In this document: piece after piece, positions 25,043 to 32,349 of the stretch | How positions within the stretch are numbered: the first letter of the stretch is position 1 | Layout: the number at the start of each line of letters is the position of its first letter | Assembly (NCBI RefSeq): GCF_000622005.1 | Contig: NZ_KK211383.1 | Span: forward strand, 285,623-343,146 | Origin: Anaerovibrio sp. RM50 | GTDB taxonomy: Bacteria > Bacillota > Negativicutes > Selenomonadales > Selenomonadaceae | Direction: 5' to 3' | DNA: 57,524 nt | Program-made: the position numbers and the translations under genes | The notes under the pieces: generated by a model | The model's database searches: none | Told to the model about the DNA's origin: nothing | Seen by the model: only the letters and a program-made list of their open reading frames with translations

Positions 25043-26230
25043 TTATCTTGGCTGAGGGTACGGCATCTTAATATTCACCCTGGTACCCTTCCCCGGCTCG
25101 GAGGCAATAGCTATAGTTGCACCGATAATACGGGCCCGCTCCTCCATGCCAATAACGCCAAAACGGCCTTCCCCAGATGGATTGCGGCGCTCCTCCGCCA
25201 GCTGCTCCACATCAAAGCCATTGCCCTGGTCGGAAACAAGAATGGCCAAATGATCCGTGGTAAACAACATACGCACGCTGGCCTTGTCCGTCCCCGCATG
25301 GCGGTGAACGTTGTTCAGGGCCTCCTGCACAATGCGGAAGATGGTAACCTCCACATGGTTGTCAAACTTGTACTCCTTGCCGTCAATCTGCAAATCCGCG
25401 TTGAGAACCTCCCGCTCACCCAGCTTTTTCACCAGCTGACGGAGAGCCGGAATAAGTCCCAGATCATCCAGGGTCATTGGGCGCATGTCAAAAATAATCT
25501 GACGCACATCCGCCAGACATGTACGAATTTGACGGCGCAACTCCTGAAGACTGGCCTTGGCCTCATTTGGGCGGGTATCCACCAGACGCTCTACCACAGA
25601 TGCCTGATAAATGAGATTTGCCATTTCCTGGGCAGGACCATCGTGAATCTCCCGGGAAACCCTAAGCCGCTCGTTCTCCTGTGCCTTGATAATCTGCATT
25701 CCCAGAAATTTATTCTTGGACACGATCTCCATCTGGGTCACCACATCACTTAGCTGTGAAGTGAGATAGCCGATAACTGACCCCAGCTTAGTGGCCAATG
25801 TCTCCGCCATGTGGAGAGTCTTCTCCATACTGTAAAGGCGCAGCTCCAGACGATCACGCTGACGCCTTGTCTGGTATTCCTTTTCCTTGGCAATGGCCAA
25901 TTTCACCTGAACAGTCTTTACAGCCTCATAGCTGGCCCGAATACGATCCTCGGAATAATTGGAAAAATTGCCGCTGACCTGAACCAGCTTCTGCTTTTCC
26001 TTCTGCTCCACCCGCACCAGCTCATCCACTTCGTCCTGGAGCTTGCGGGTCTGCTCTTTCAGCTCCTGCAGCATTTTCCGGGTGGACTCCACGTCCTCCT
26101 TGGTATTTTCGTATATCTCAAATATCTGGCCTTTACTGCCTTCCATTGATTCGATACTCTGCTTAAAGGCATCACGAAGCAGGCGCTCACCCTGACCATC
26201 ATCCATATCCATAGATAAATCGATGTTCAC
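25043..26230 (-). CDS. DegS-like sensor histidine kinase, cytosolic
   Basis: 395 residues without membrane segments. A long coiled coil (about residues 30-180) leads to a HisKA_3 box with SREIHDGPAQEMANL, then a HATPase domain with FRIVQEALNNVHRHAG, VSDQGNGFD and GRFGVIGMEERA. This is the DegS/NarL-class layout. No DegU-type response regulator is adjacent, so the partner is elsewhere. The GTG at 26228-26230 is chosen because GGGAGG sits 10 nt upstream, while the longer in-frame start overlaps that site. Confidence 0.88.
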   Translation of the reverse strand: MNIDLSMDMDDGQGERLLRDAFKQSIESMEGSKGQIFEIYENTKEDVESTRKMLQELKEQTRKLQDEVDELVRVEQKEKQKLVQVSGNFSNYSEDRIRASYEAVKTVQVKLAIAKEKEYQTRRQRDRLELRLYSMEKTLHMAETLATKLGSVIGYLTSQLSDVVTQMEIVSKNKFLGMQIIKAQENERLRVSREIHDGPAQEMANLIYQASVVERLVDTRPNEAKASLQELRRQIRTCLADVRQIIFDMRPMTLDDLGLIPALRQLVKKLGEREVLNADLQIDGKEYKFDNHVEVTIFRIVQEALNNVHRHAGTDKASVRMLFTTDHLAILVSDQGNGFDVEQLAEERRNPSGEGRFGVIGMEERARIIGATIAIASEPGKGTRVNIKMPYPQPR

Positions 26231-26383
26231 GTTTAAAAAACCTCCCACTAATCCTTAGTGTAATTGTAACGTAAACAGAATTTCAATGCAAAGTATTTTT
26301 ATTACGACTTGCATTTAAGTGAGAATACTATTAAAATCTTATATGGTTATGTCTATTTTTAACACAAGGAGAGTTCGTATTTT

Positions 26384-26860
26384 ATGGGTATGTTTGACAG
26401 ATTTTTACCAAAGAAAAAACCAGTTGAAATAAAAAACAACATCCCAAAGGAAAAGGAAAGCATCAAGAAATCCTTTGGTATTTATTGCAACAAGAATCAC
26501 GGCACCAAGGGTGAGAAGCTGTGTCCGAAGTGTACAGCCCTTCTGGCCACTGTAATGACCAAGATGAACCGCTGTCCTTACGGCATCACCAAGCCAATCT
26601 GTGACCGCTGTGAAATTCAGTGCTTCGGCGACAAGAACAACAAGATGTTCAATGAAATCATGAGTGCCTCCAGCACCGGCATGATGTTCAAGCATCCAAT
26701 CATGTCCTTCAAGCACAAGATGGCCAGTATGAGTGTTGATTATTCCAAGAGCAAGCAGGAAAAGAACGAGCGTGAAAAGGCCAAGGCAAAGGCAAAGAAC
26801 GCAGCCGAGAAGGCCAAGGCCCGCGAGGAAGCTAAGAAAGAAAAAGAAGAAAAGAAATAA
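26384..26860 (+). CDS. YgbA-family protein (nitrous oxide-stimulated promoter family)
   Basis: 158 residues. The core matches E. coli YgbA: a cluster of Cys in CPKCTALLATVMTKMNRCPYG and CDRCEIQCFGDKN, followed by MMFKHPIMSFKHK. YgbA is under nitrite/NO-responsive control in enterobacteria and has a role in recovery from nitrosative stress. The Cys cluster suggests a metal or Fe-S site. The C-terminal ~40 residues are a Lys/Glu/Ala helix not found in YgbA. It is a single gene with its own AAGGAG site and terminator, divergent from the DegS-like kinase. Confidence 0.85.
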   Translation: MGMFDRFLPKKKPVEIKNNIPKEKESIKKSFGIYCNKNHGTKGEKLCPKCTALLATVMTKMNRCPYGITKPICDRCEIQCFGDKNNKMFNEIMSASSTGMMFKHPIMSFKHKMASMSVDYSKSKQEKNEREKAKAKAKNAAEKAKAREEAKKEKEEKK

Positions 26861-26884
26861 TTTCAAATTAAATTTCTGCAATGT

Positions 26885-26914
26885 AAAAATCCCAGCTCAG
26901 GCTGGGATTTTTTT
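26885..26914 (+). terminator. terminator of the ygbA-like gene
   Basis: AAAAATCCCAGC, loop TCAG, GCTGGGATTTTTTT: a strong stem directly followed by T-run, 24 bp past the stop codon. It could also work on the other strand. Confidence 0.9.
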
Positions 26915-26931
26915 GCGTACATGGATATTTT

Positions 26932-27120
26932 ATGGGGCAGTGGGCTGGTGGATTGAACAATTAGTCACGGTGCGTTAAGAAACTTTTTATTGCTTACCTT
27001 AATATTAGTGGAAAAAATCATCTGTTTGAGCGAAGCGAGTTATGATTTTTTACACTATATAACAGTAATAAAAAGTTTTAGTGCCGTGACGACGTGAAAG
27101 ACACCAGTCCACTGCCCCTA
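26932..27120. repeat. 189-bp palindromic element, copy B
   Basis: Homologous to 19931-20119 and of the same length. Its outer arms GGGGCAGTGG-CTGGTG differ from those of copy A but again match their own complements at the other end. The inner arms read TTTTTATTGCT with AGTAATAAAAA, again changed on both sides. The centre AAAAATCAT-TGTTTGAGCGAAGCGAG is nearly identical. It lies between the ygbA-like terminator and the rubrerythrin stop codon. Confidence 0.8.
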
Positions 27121-27145
27121 TCAATTACTTACTACACAATATAAC

Positions 27146-27688
27146 TTATTTGTAATTTGTAGGCAGAACCTGGAAGTGAGCCTTTGGATGAGCGCAAACA
27201 GGGCACTCCTCAGGGGCTGCTTCCCCGGTGCATACATAACCGCAGTTGGAGCACTGCCAGATAACCTTTTCGTTCTTCTTGAATACCTTGTCCTGCTCCA
27301 CGTTCAAAAGGAGAATCTTGTAGCGTTCCTCATGCTCCTTTTCAATGGCCCCAACAGCCTCAAAGAGCGCCGCAATCTTGTCAAAGCCTTCCTCACGGGC
27401 AACCTTGGCAAACTCCGGATACATGGAAGTCCACTCCTCGTTTTCACCGGCTGCAGCTGCCTTGAGGTTTTCAGCGGTGGAGCCAATCTTACCTCCGTTC
27501 ACCAGCTTGAACCAGATTTTGGCATGTTCCTTCTCGTTCTTGGAAGTCTCAGTAAAGATGTTCTGAATCTGAACATAGCCGTCCTTCTTTGCCTGGGAGG
27601 CAAAATACTGATACTTGGTGTGAGCCTGGGATTCACCTGCAAATGCTGCCCACAAATTCTGTTCGGTCTTACTTCCTTTTAATTCCAT
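27146..27688 (-). CDS. rbr: rubrerythrin
   Basis: 180 residues. The N-terminal four-helix di-iron domain has [25 protein letters not shown] and [11 protein letters not shown]. The C-terminal rubredoxin domain has [10 protein letters not shown] and [11 protein letters not shown], which bind one iron. It reduces hydrogen peroxide in anaerobes. A longer frame starts 42 bases upstream, but the ATG at 27686-27688 has a perfect AGGAGG site and yields the standard N-terminus [12 protein letters not shown]. The promoter region holds a perfect palindrome of Fur/PerR type. Confidence 0.96.
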   Translation of the reverse strand: MELKGSKTEQNLWAAFAGESQAHTKYQYFASQAKKDGYVQIQNIFTETSKNEKEHAKIWFKLVNGGKIGSTAENLKAAAAGENEEWTSMYPEFAKVAREEGFDKIAALFEAVGAIEKEHEERYKILLLNVEQDKVFKKNEKVIWQCSNCGYVCTGEAAPEECPVCAHPKAHFQVLPTNYK

Positions 27689-27746
27689 GAAAAAACCTCC
27701 TTCATATATATAACACACAGGATACAACACACATTTAATATTCCAC

Positions 27747-27803
27747 CTAACGGATAATAATTATCCGTTAGCAATAGTATACCATTTTTGTGGGCGATGT
27801 CAA
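27747..27803 (-). promoter_or_regulatory. rubrerythrin promoter with Fur/PerR-type operator
   Basis: On the minus strand TTGACA (27798-27803), 16 nt, TATACT (27776-27781), then a perfect 12-1-12 palindrome (27747-27771) whose core GATAATAATTATC fits the Fur-family 7-1-7 pattern and contains the PerR-like ATAATnATTAT. The palindrome covers the expected transcription start, so a repressor there would block initiation. Confidence 0.8.
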
Positions 27804-27806
27804 CAC

Positions 27807-28307
27807 TCACATTTTTTTTATCGGAATCGGCCCGCGGCTAAGGGCAATGGCCCCTGTTCTGGCTATTTCGATAATCTCAAACTCCGCCAGCATTTCACAG
27901 ATGGCGTTGATTTTGCTCTGGGAGCCCGTAAGCTCAATAACTACATTTTCAGGGCTTACATCTACTATTTTACCACGAAATATATCAACTATGTTACGAA
28001 TATCTGCCAAAGATCCCTTGCTGGCCCGAACCTTTAGGAGCACCAGCTCACGGATAATGGAATCCACCAGCCCCAGATTAACGATTTTTATAACGTCAAT
28101 GAGCTTGCCAAGCTGATTTACCACCTGCTCCAGCTCCCGGTCATCCTCCACGGAGACCTCAATGTTAATGCGGGTAACGTCCTCGTCCTCGGTGTAGCCC
28201 GCGGAAATACTTTCAATATTAAAGGCGCGGCGGCTGATAAGTCCCGATACATGGGTCAGTACACCAGGCTTGTTGTCTACCAGAACTGCTAAAATATACT
28301 TTTTCAT
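27807..28307 (-). CDS. ilvH: acetolactate synthase small (regulatory) subunit
   Basis: 166 residues. N-terminal ACT domain (KKYILAVLVDNKPGVLTHVSGLISRRAFNIESIS) and the C-terminal regulatory domain with GSQSKINAICEMLAEFEIIEIARTGAIALSRG. It binds valine and controls the large subunit. The ATG overlaps the ilvB stop codon by four bases. Confidence 0.96.
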   Translation of the reverse strand: MKKYILAVLVDNKPGVLTHVSGLISRRAFNIESISAGYTEDEDVTRINIEVSVEDDRELEQVVNQLGKLIDVIKIVNLGLVDSIIRELVLLKVRASKGSLADIRNIVDIFRGKIVDVSPENVVIELTGSQSKINAICEMLAEFEIIEIARTGAIALSRGPIPIKKM

Positions 28308-30001
28308 TCTTCGGAACCTCCCAAAACCATATTGTCCAGCTGAGCCCCGGGAGCCACCATTGGCAATACGTCCTCATTGGCCGGCAGCATAACGTCAATC
28401 AGCATTGGCCCCTCCACATTAAGGGCCTTCTCCAGGGATTCCCTTAACTCCTGGGGCTTTTCAATGCGGCAGGCCTCCATGCCCATGGCCTGGGCCAGCT
28501 TCACATAATCCGTCTTTCCACCCAGCAAGGTCTGGGAGTAACGCTTGCCGTAGAACATGCGCTGCCACTGGGTAACCATGCCCAGTACCCGATTGTGAAG
28601 GAGAACTACCTTCACATCAATTTCGTTGTCCGCTGCTGTGGACATCTCCTGACAGTTCATCATAACAGAGCCGTCCCCAGTGAAAAGCACCACCTTTTTA
28701 TCAGGACAGCCCAGCTTGGCCCCGATGGCAGCCGGCAAGCCGTAGCCCATGGTACCCAGGCCTCCGGAGGTAATAAACTGCCGTGGATTGCGGCTGTCGA
28801 AGAACTGGGCCGCCCACATCTGGTGCTGGCCCACATCAGTAACCACAATGGTATTTTCATCCACCAGCTGACTTACTGTATCAATAAGCTGCTGAGGCAT
28901 AATAAACTGTTCATTTGTCTTGTAGCTGAAAGGACATTCTCTGTCCATATCAAGGGTCTGCTTATGCCACTTGGCAAAACGGGCGAAATAATCCACCCCT
29001 GTTTTATGAAGTCTCTCGCTGAAAATTGGCAAAGACCAGCAAAGATCCCCGATTACAGGATAATGGGAGAATACATTCTTGTTGATTTCCGCCTTGTCCA
29101 CCTCGAAATGAACCACCTTGGCGTTAGGGGCAAAGGCATCCACCTTTCCCGTAACACGGTCATCAAAGCGCACACCGATGCCAATGAGAAGATCGCTCTT
29201 TTGCACTGCCATATTGGCGGCGTAGGAGCCGTGCATGCCCACCATGCCCAAGAAGCCTTCCTCCTTGGCAGGAATGCAGCCCAATCCCATAAGGGAGCTT
29301 ACCACCGGAATGCCGGTGTATTTTACAATATCCCGAAGAACATCTGTCTGGTCAGAAAGGGTTACACCGCCACCGATGAAAAATACAGGACGCTTGGCCT
29401 CCCCCAAAGCCTCCATCACATCATCAATCTGGTGCTCGTCCCCTGTAAAATCCCCCTTGTAGCCACGTAGCTTCACCTTCTGAGGGTAGTCATACTCTAT
29501 CATGGTGGTGAAAACGTCCTTGGCAATATCAATAACCACAGGACCCGGACGGCCAGTACGGGCTATAAAGAAAGCCTCCTTAATAACCCTTGGCAGCTCC
29601 GAGGCCTTTTTTACCAAATAATTATGCTTCGTAATAGGGGTAGTTATGCCCACAATATCCGCTTCCTGGAAGGAATCCTTGCCAATAAGGGGATTGGTCA
29701 CCTGTCCCGTGAAGCACACCAGTGGCACAGAATCCATGTAGGCTGTGGCAATACCCGTAATGAGGTTGGTGGCACCAGGTCCGGAGGTGGCAAAAACCAC
29801 ACCCACCTTGCCAGTAGCCCTCGCGTAGCCATCTGCAGCGTGGACGGCCCCCTGCTCGTGACGGGTTAAAATATGAGGAAACTTCGCCTGATAAACCGCA
29901 TCGTATAAATCCAGCACTGCTCCCCCGGGATAACCAAATACCAAATCCACATTTTCTCTTTTCAGACTCTCCAAAATCGTCTGGGCCCCATTCATCTGCA
30001 A
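28304..30001 (-). CDS. ilvB: acetolactate synthase large subunit
   Basis: 565 residues. ThDP-dependent enzyme joining two pyruvates, or pyruvate and 2-oxobutyrate, at the start of branched-chain amino acid synthesis. Motifs: FGYPGGAVLDLYDAV, the glutamate-containing TRHEQGAVHAADGYARATG, and the ThDP-binding GDGSVMMNCQEMSTA with VLLHNRVLGMV. The TTG at 29999-30001 has a GGGGGAG site at good spacing. The ATG six bases later is an alternative start. No other ilv or leu gene is in view. Confidence 0.95.
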   Translation of the reverse strand: MQMNGAQTILESLKRENVDLVFGYPGGAVLDLYDAVYQAKFPHILTRHEQGAVHAADGYARATGKVGVVFATSGPGATNLITGIATAYMDSVPLVCFTGQVTNPLIGKDSFQEADIVGITTPITKHNYLVKKASELPRVIKEAFFIARTGRPGPVVIDIAKDVFTTMIEYDYPQKVKLRGYKGDFTGDEHQIDDVMEALGEAKRPVFFIGGGVTLSDQTDVLRDIVKYTGIPVVSSLMGLGCIPAKEEGFLGMVGMHGSYAANMAVQKSDLLIGIGVRFDDRVTGKVDAFAPNAKVVHFEVDKAEINKNVFSHYPVIGDLCWSLPIFSERLHKTGVDYFARFAKWHKQTLDMDRECPFSYKTNEQFIMPQQLIDTVSQLVDENTIVVTDVGQHQMWAAQFFDSRNPRQFITSGGLGTMGYGLPAAIGAKLGCPDKKVVLFTGDGSVMMNCQEMSTAADNEIDVKVVLLHNRVLGMVTQWQRMFYGKRYSQTLLGGKTDYVKLAQAMGMEACRIEKPQELRESLEKALNVEGPMLIDVMLPANEDVLPMVAPGAQLDNMVLGGSEE

Positions 30002-30111
30002 GGAAAACTCCCCCTTATATATAGAATGAAACTGTAAATTGCAATTTTAAAAATGTAAATCGCAATTCATCAGCCACGGACATATATCATAACATTGTCC
30101 ACTGAGTACAT

Positions 30112-30155
30112 ATTATACAATAACATCTGTACAGTTATCAACAATTTGTTGATAA
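30112..30155 (-). promoter_or_regulatory. ilvB promoter with a 21-nt palindrome over the -35
   Basis: On the minus strand TTGATA (30136-30141), 18 nt, TATAAT (30112-30117). The -35 lies inside a perfect 10-1-10 palindrome at 30135-30155 with arms TTATCAACAA/TTGTTGATAA. It looks like a dimeric regulator's operator. The ~110-nt leader shows neither a T-box nor an attenuator by eye. Confidence 0.65.
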
Positions 30156-30212
30156 AATGTGTATACTTTTAGTGAATTTTAACATCACTTTTCCACATAA
30201 CCACGCACAAAG

Positions 30213-30246
30213 AGGCATTCCGCCACAAAACGTGGAGGAATACCCC
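30213..30246. terminator. hairpin after the chemotaxis receptor gene
   Basis: GGCATTCC-GCCAC and GTGG-GGAATACC form a long stem 25 bp past the receptor stop codon. The longer T-run (CTTTTTATT) is on the plus strand, and the minus side has only CTCTTTG, so its strength for the receptor transcript is moderate. Confidence 0.5.
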
Positions 30247-30270
30247 TTTTTATTACCTGTTAATATAAAA

Positions 30271-32013
30271 TTAAATCTTAAACTTCAATGTAGTATCCTG
30301 CAGATGCTGGGCATAATCAGCCAGTGTACGGCTTGCCTCGGCGATTTCGTCAATTCCCGCAGACTGTTGTTCCGTGGCAGCGGACACAGACTGGGATTCC
30401 CTGGATACATTATCCGCCTGCTGGGTAACGTTGCCGATGTTTTTAACCAGCTCGTCAATAGGCCCCATAAGGCTCTTAATCGTCTCGTTAATGCTGGAGG
30501 AGGTTTCACGGACGTGATTAACCCTGTCAAGAATCTGGTTGAAGGCATCCCCGGTGGTGGACAGATTCTCCTTGCCGGATTCTGCGGCCTTGGCACCCCT
30601 TTCCATGGAAGCCACCGCATCGTTGGTTTCCTTCTGTATATTGCCTATAAGCTCGCTGATCTGCTGGGCTGCATTCTGGGATTCCTCAGCCAGCTTTCTT
30701 ACTTCCTCCGCTACTACTGCAAAGCCACGGCCCTGCTCGCCGGCCCGGGCCGCCTCAATGGCTGCATTAAGCGCCAGCAAATTGGTCTGCCCGGCGATGC
30801 CGGAAATAACGGACACGATATGGCCGATTTCCTTGGAACGCTCTCCCAGACGGGCCACTCTGTCCGTGGACTCCAGAACAATATCAGTAACCCCGTTCAT
30901 TTCGCTGATGGTGGAGGATGCCAGCTCATTACCTTCGTTGGACTTCTCCACTGCCTCGCTTACTGACTGTCTGGCCTCTTCCACTGCCGCAGTTACATTC
31001 TGCATTTCCGTCAGAAGATTTCTGGCCTTTTCATCAGCCTCCGTAAGTTCCCTGGTCTGCTGCTCCGAGGACCCGGCCATGGCCGTTACAGAATGGGCCA
31101 CCTCCTGGGTTGCCTGGGCTGACTGATGGGCACTGGCAGTAAGCTCCTGGGAAGCAGAAGCCACCTGCATGGCGGTCTTCTGAATATCCTGACACATTTT
31201 GCGGACGTTATCTATCATATTGTTAAATTGATGTCCGATGGTGGCAAATTCATCACTGCCATCGATTTCCACCTTGCTGCGCAGGTCGCCCCCGGCCACC
31301 ATGGTGGAAACACGCACCAGCTCCTCTGCAGAGGCTTTTATATTTCTGTTAAGGAGAATCATAACGCCGATACAGAACACAGCCGCTATCACAGTAATGG
31401 TTATGGACATTACCGTAACGGAATTATAAACCCCCTCAGCCTCTGCCATGGCAGTCTTGGTACCCTCATCGCAAACCTCTATATCCTCCTTCACGGAATC
31501 AAAGGCTTCATCAAAGGCGGCATCAGCTTCCTCAACCAGGGCCTTCATTTCCGCATCCTCTTCAAGGGAAGCAAAATCCTTGGTTTTCAGGGCATTGTTA
31601 ATTTTACCCACAACGGCCAGATATTTATCCCAAAGCTCCTTTTCCTCCTGGACGGTCTTAAGATCCGCCTGCCGCTCTTCCTCTGTATCGTATTCAGACT
31701 CCATTACGAGATTTTTATATTCCTCCAGGTCCTCATTTACCTCATCCCTTGCACTGTCAAAGCCGTTCCGCAGGGCAGTAATGGCATTGGCATCATCGGC
31801 GTTGGTTATGAGATCCACATAGCCGTTGGCCTTTTCCATGTGATTGACCATATTGGAAACCAGCAGGGCCGTCTCCATCCAGTCCGCCACATTTTCCGCC
31901 TCCAGATTTTGCTTTTTTGCAGAATTGTAGCTGTACAGCCCCAGACTCACAATGATAATCAGCAAAATGCCGAAAACCACCATTAATTTTTTGGTAAGGC
32001 TAAGATTGTTCAT
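30271..32013 (-). CDS. methyl-accepting chemotaxis protein
   Basis: 580 residues: a membrane segment near residues 10-30, a periplasmic helical bundle (about 35-200, 4HB_MCP type, rich in Glu and Asp), a second membrane segment (SITITVIAAVFCIGVMILL), a HAMP domain and the cytoplasmic signalling domain with the hallmark hairpin [20 protein letters not shown] followed by [18 protein letters not shown]. The ligand is unknown. The ATG at 32011-32013 follows AAAGGGGTG at proper spacing. There are no other che genes nearby. Confidence 0.95.
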   Translation of the reverse strand: MNNLSLTKKLMVVFGILLIIIVSLGLYSYNSAKKQNLEAENVADWMETALLVSNMVNHMEKANGYVDLITNADDANAITALRNGFDSARDEVNEDLEEYKNLVMESEYDTEEERQADLKTVQEEKELWDKYLAVVGKINNALKTKDFASLEEDAEMKALVEEADAAFDEAFDSVKEDIEVCDEGTKTAMAEAEGVYNSVTVMSITITVIAAVFCIGVMILLNRNIKASAEELVRVSTMVAGGDLRSKVEIDGSDEFATIGHQFNNMIDNVRKMCQDIQKTAMQVASASQELTASAHQSAQATQEVAHSVTAMAGSSEQQTRELTEADEKARNLLTEMQNVTAAVEEARQSVSEAVEKSNEGNELASSTISEMNGVTDIVLESTDRVARLGERSKEIGHIVSVISGIAGQTNLLALNAAIEAARAGEQGRGFAVVAEEVRKLAEESQNAAQQISELIGNIQKETNDAVASMERGAKAAESGKENLSTTGDAFNQILDRVNHVRETSSSINETIKSLMGPIDELVKNIGNVTQQADNVSRESQSVSAATEQQSAGIDEIAEASRTLADYAQHLQDTTLKFKI

Positions 32014-32349
32014 AATCCTCACACCCCTTTATGTCACCTTGAATTGATTTATATATTTTTACAACACTTATTTTAAAAAACACTTTTAGCTCTTAGATTG
32101 TTATTCGAGATTAAAAGCTAAACTCCTTTTTATCCCGAAATTTTTCGTAAATAATTTCAATAACATTTTATGAGTTTTTTCAGAAATGCCCTTCGGGAAT
32201 ATTTCGCCTGTAATATACATTTTTCGTTGAAAATAAGTTGTAAAAACAATGGACACAATCCACTTTCTTAATTATTATGTAGATAAGGTAAAATTTTAAG
32301 AAATATTCACTAGCAGCCAGTTTTGAACAATTCCGCTGAGGTAATAAAA
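32014..32349. other. divergent promoter region between receptor and diguanylate cyclase genes
   Basis: 336 AT-rich bases without an ORF. The only structure seen is a hairpin with arms TTTAGCT/AGCTAAA (32085-32122). I found no convincing sigma-28 or sigma-70 promoter by eye. Presumably both flanking genes start here. Confidence 0.5.

Noticed and set aside
28595-29470. 291-codon plus-strand open frame opposite ilvB
   Set aside because: Antisense to the strongly conserved ThDP enzyme; the translation is low-complexity and unlike any family I know.
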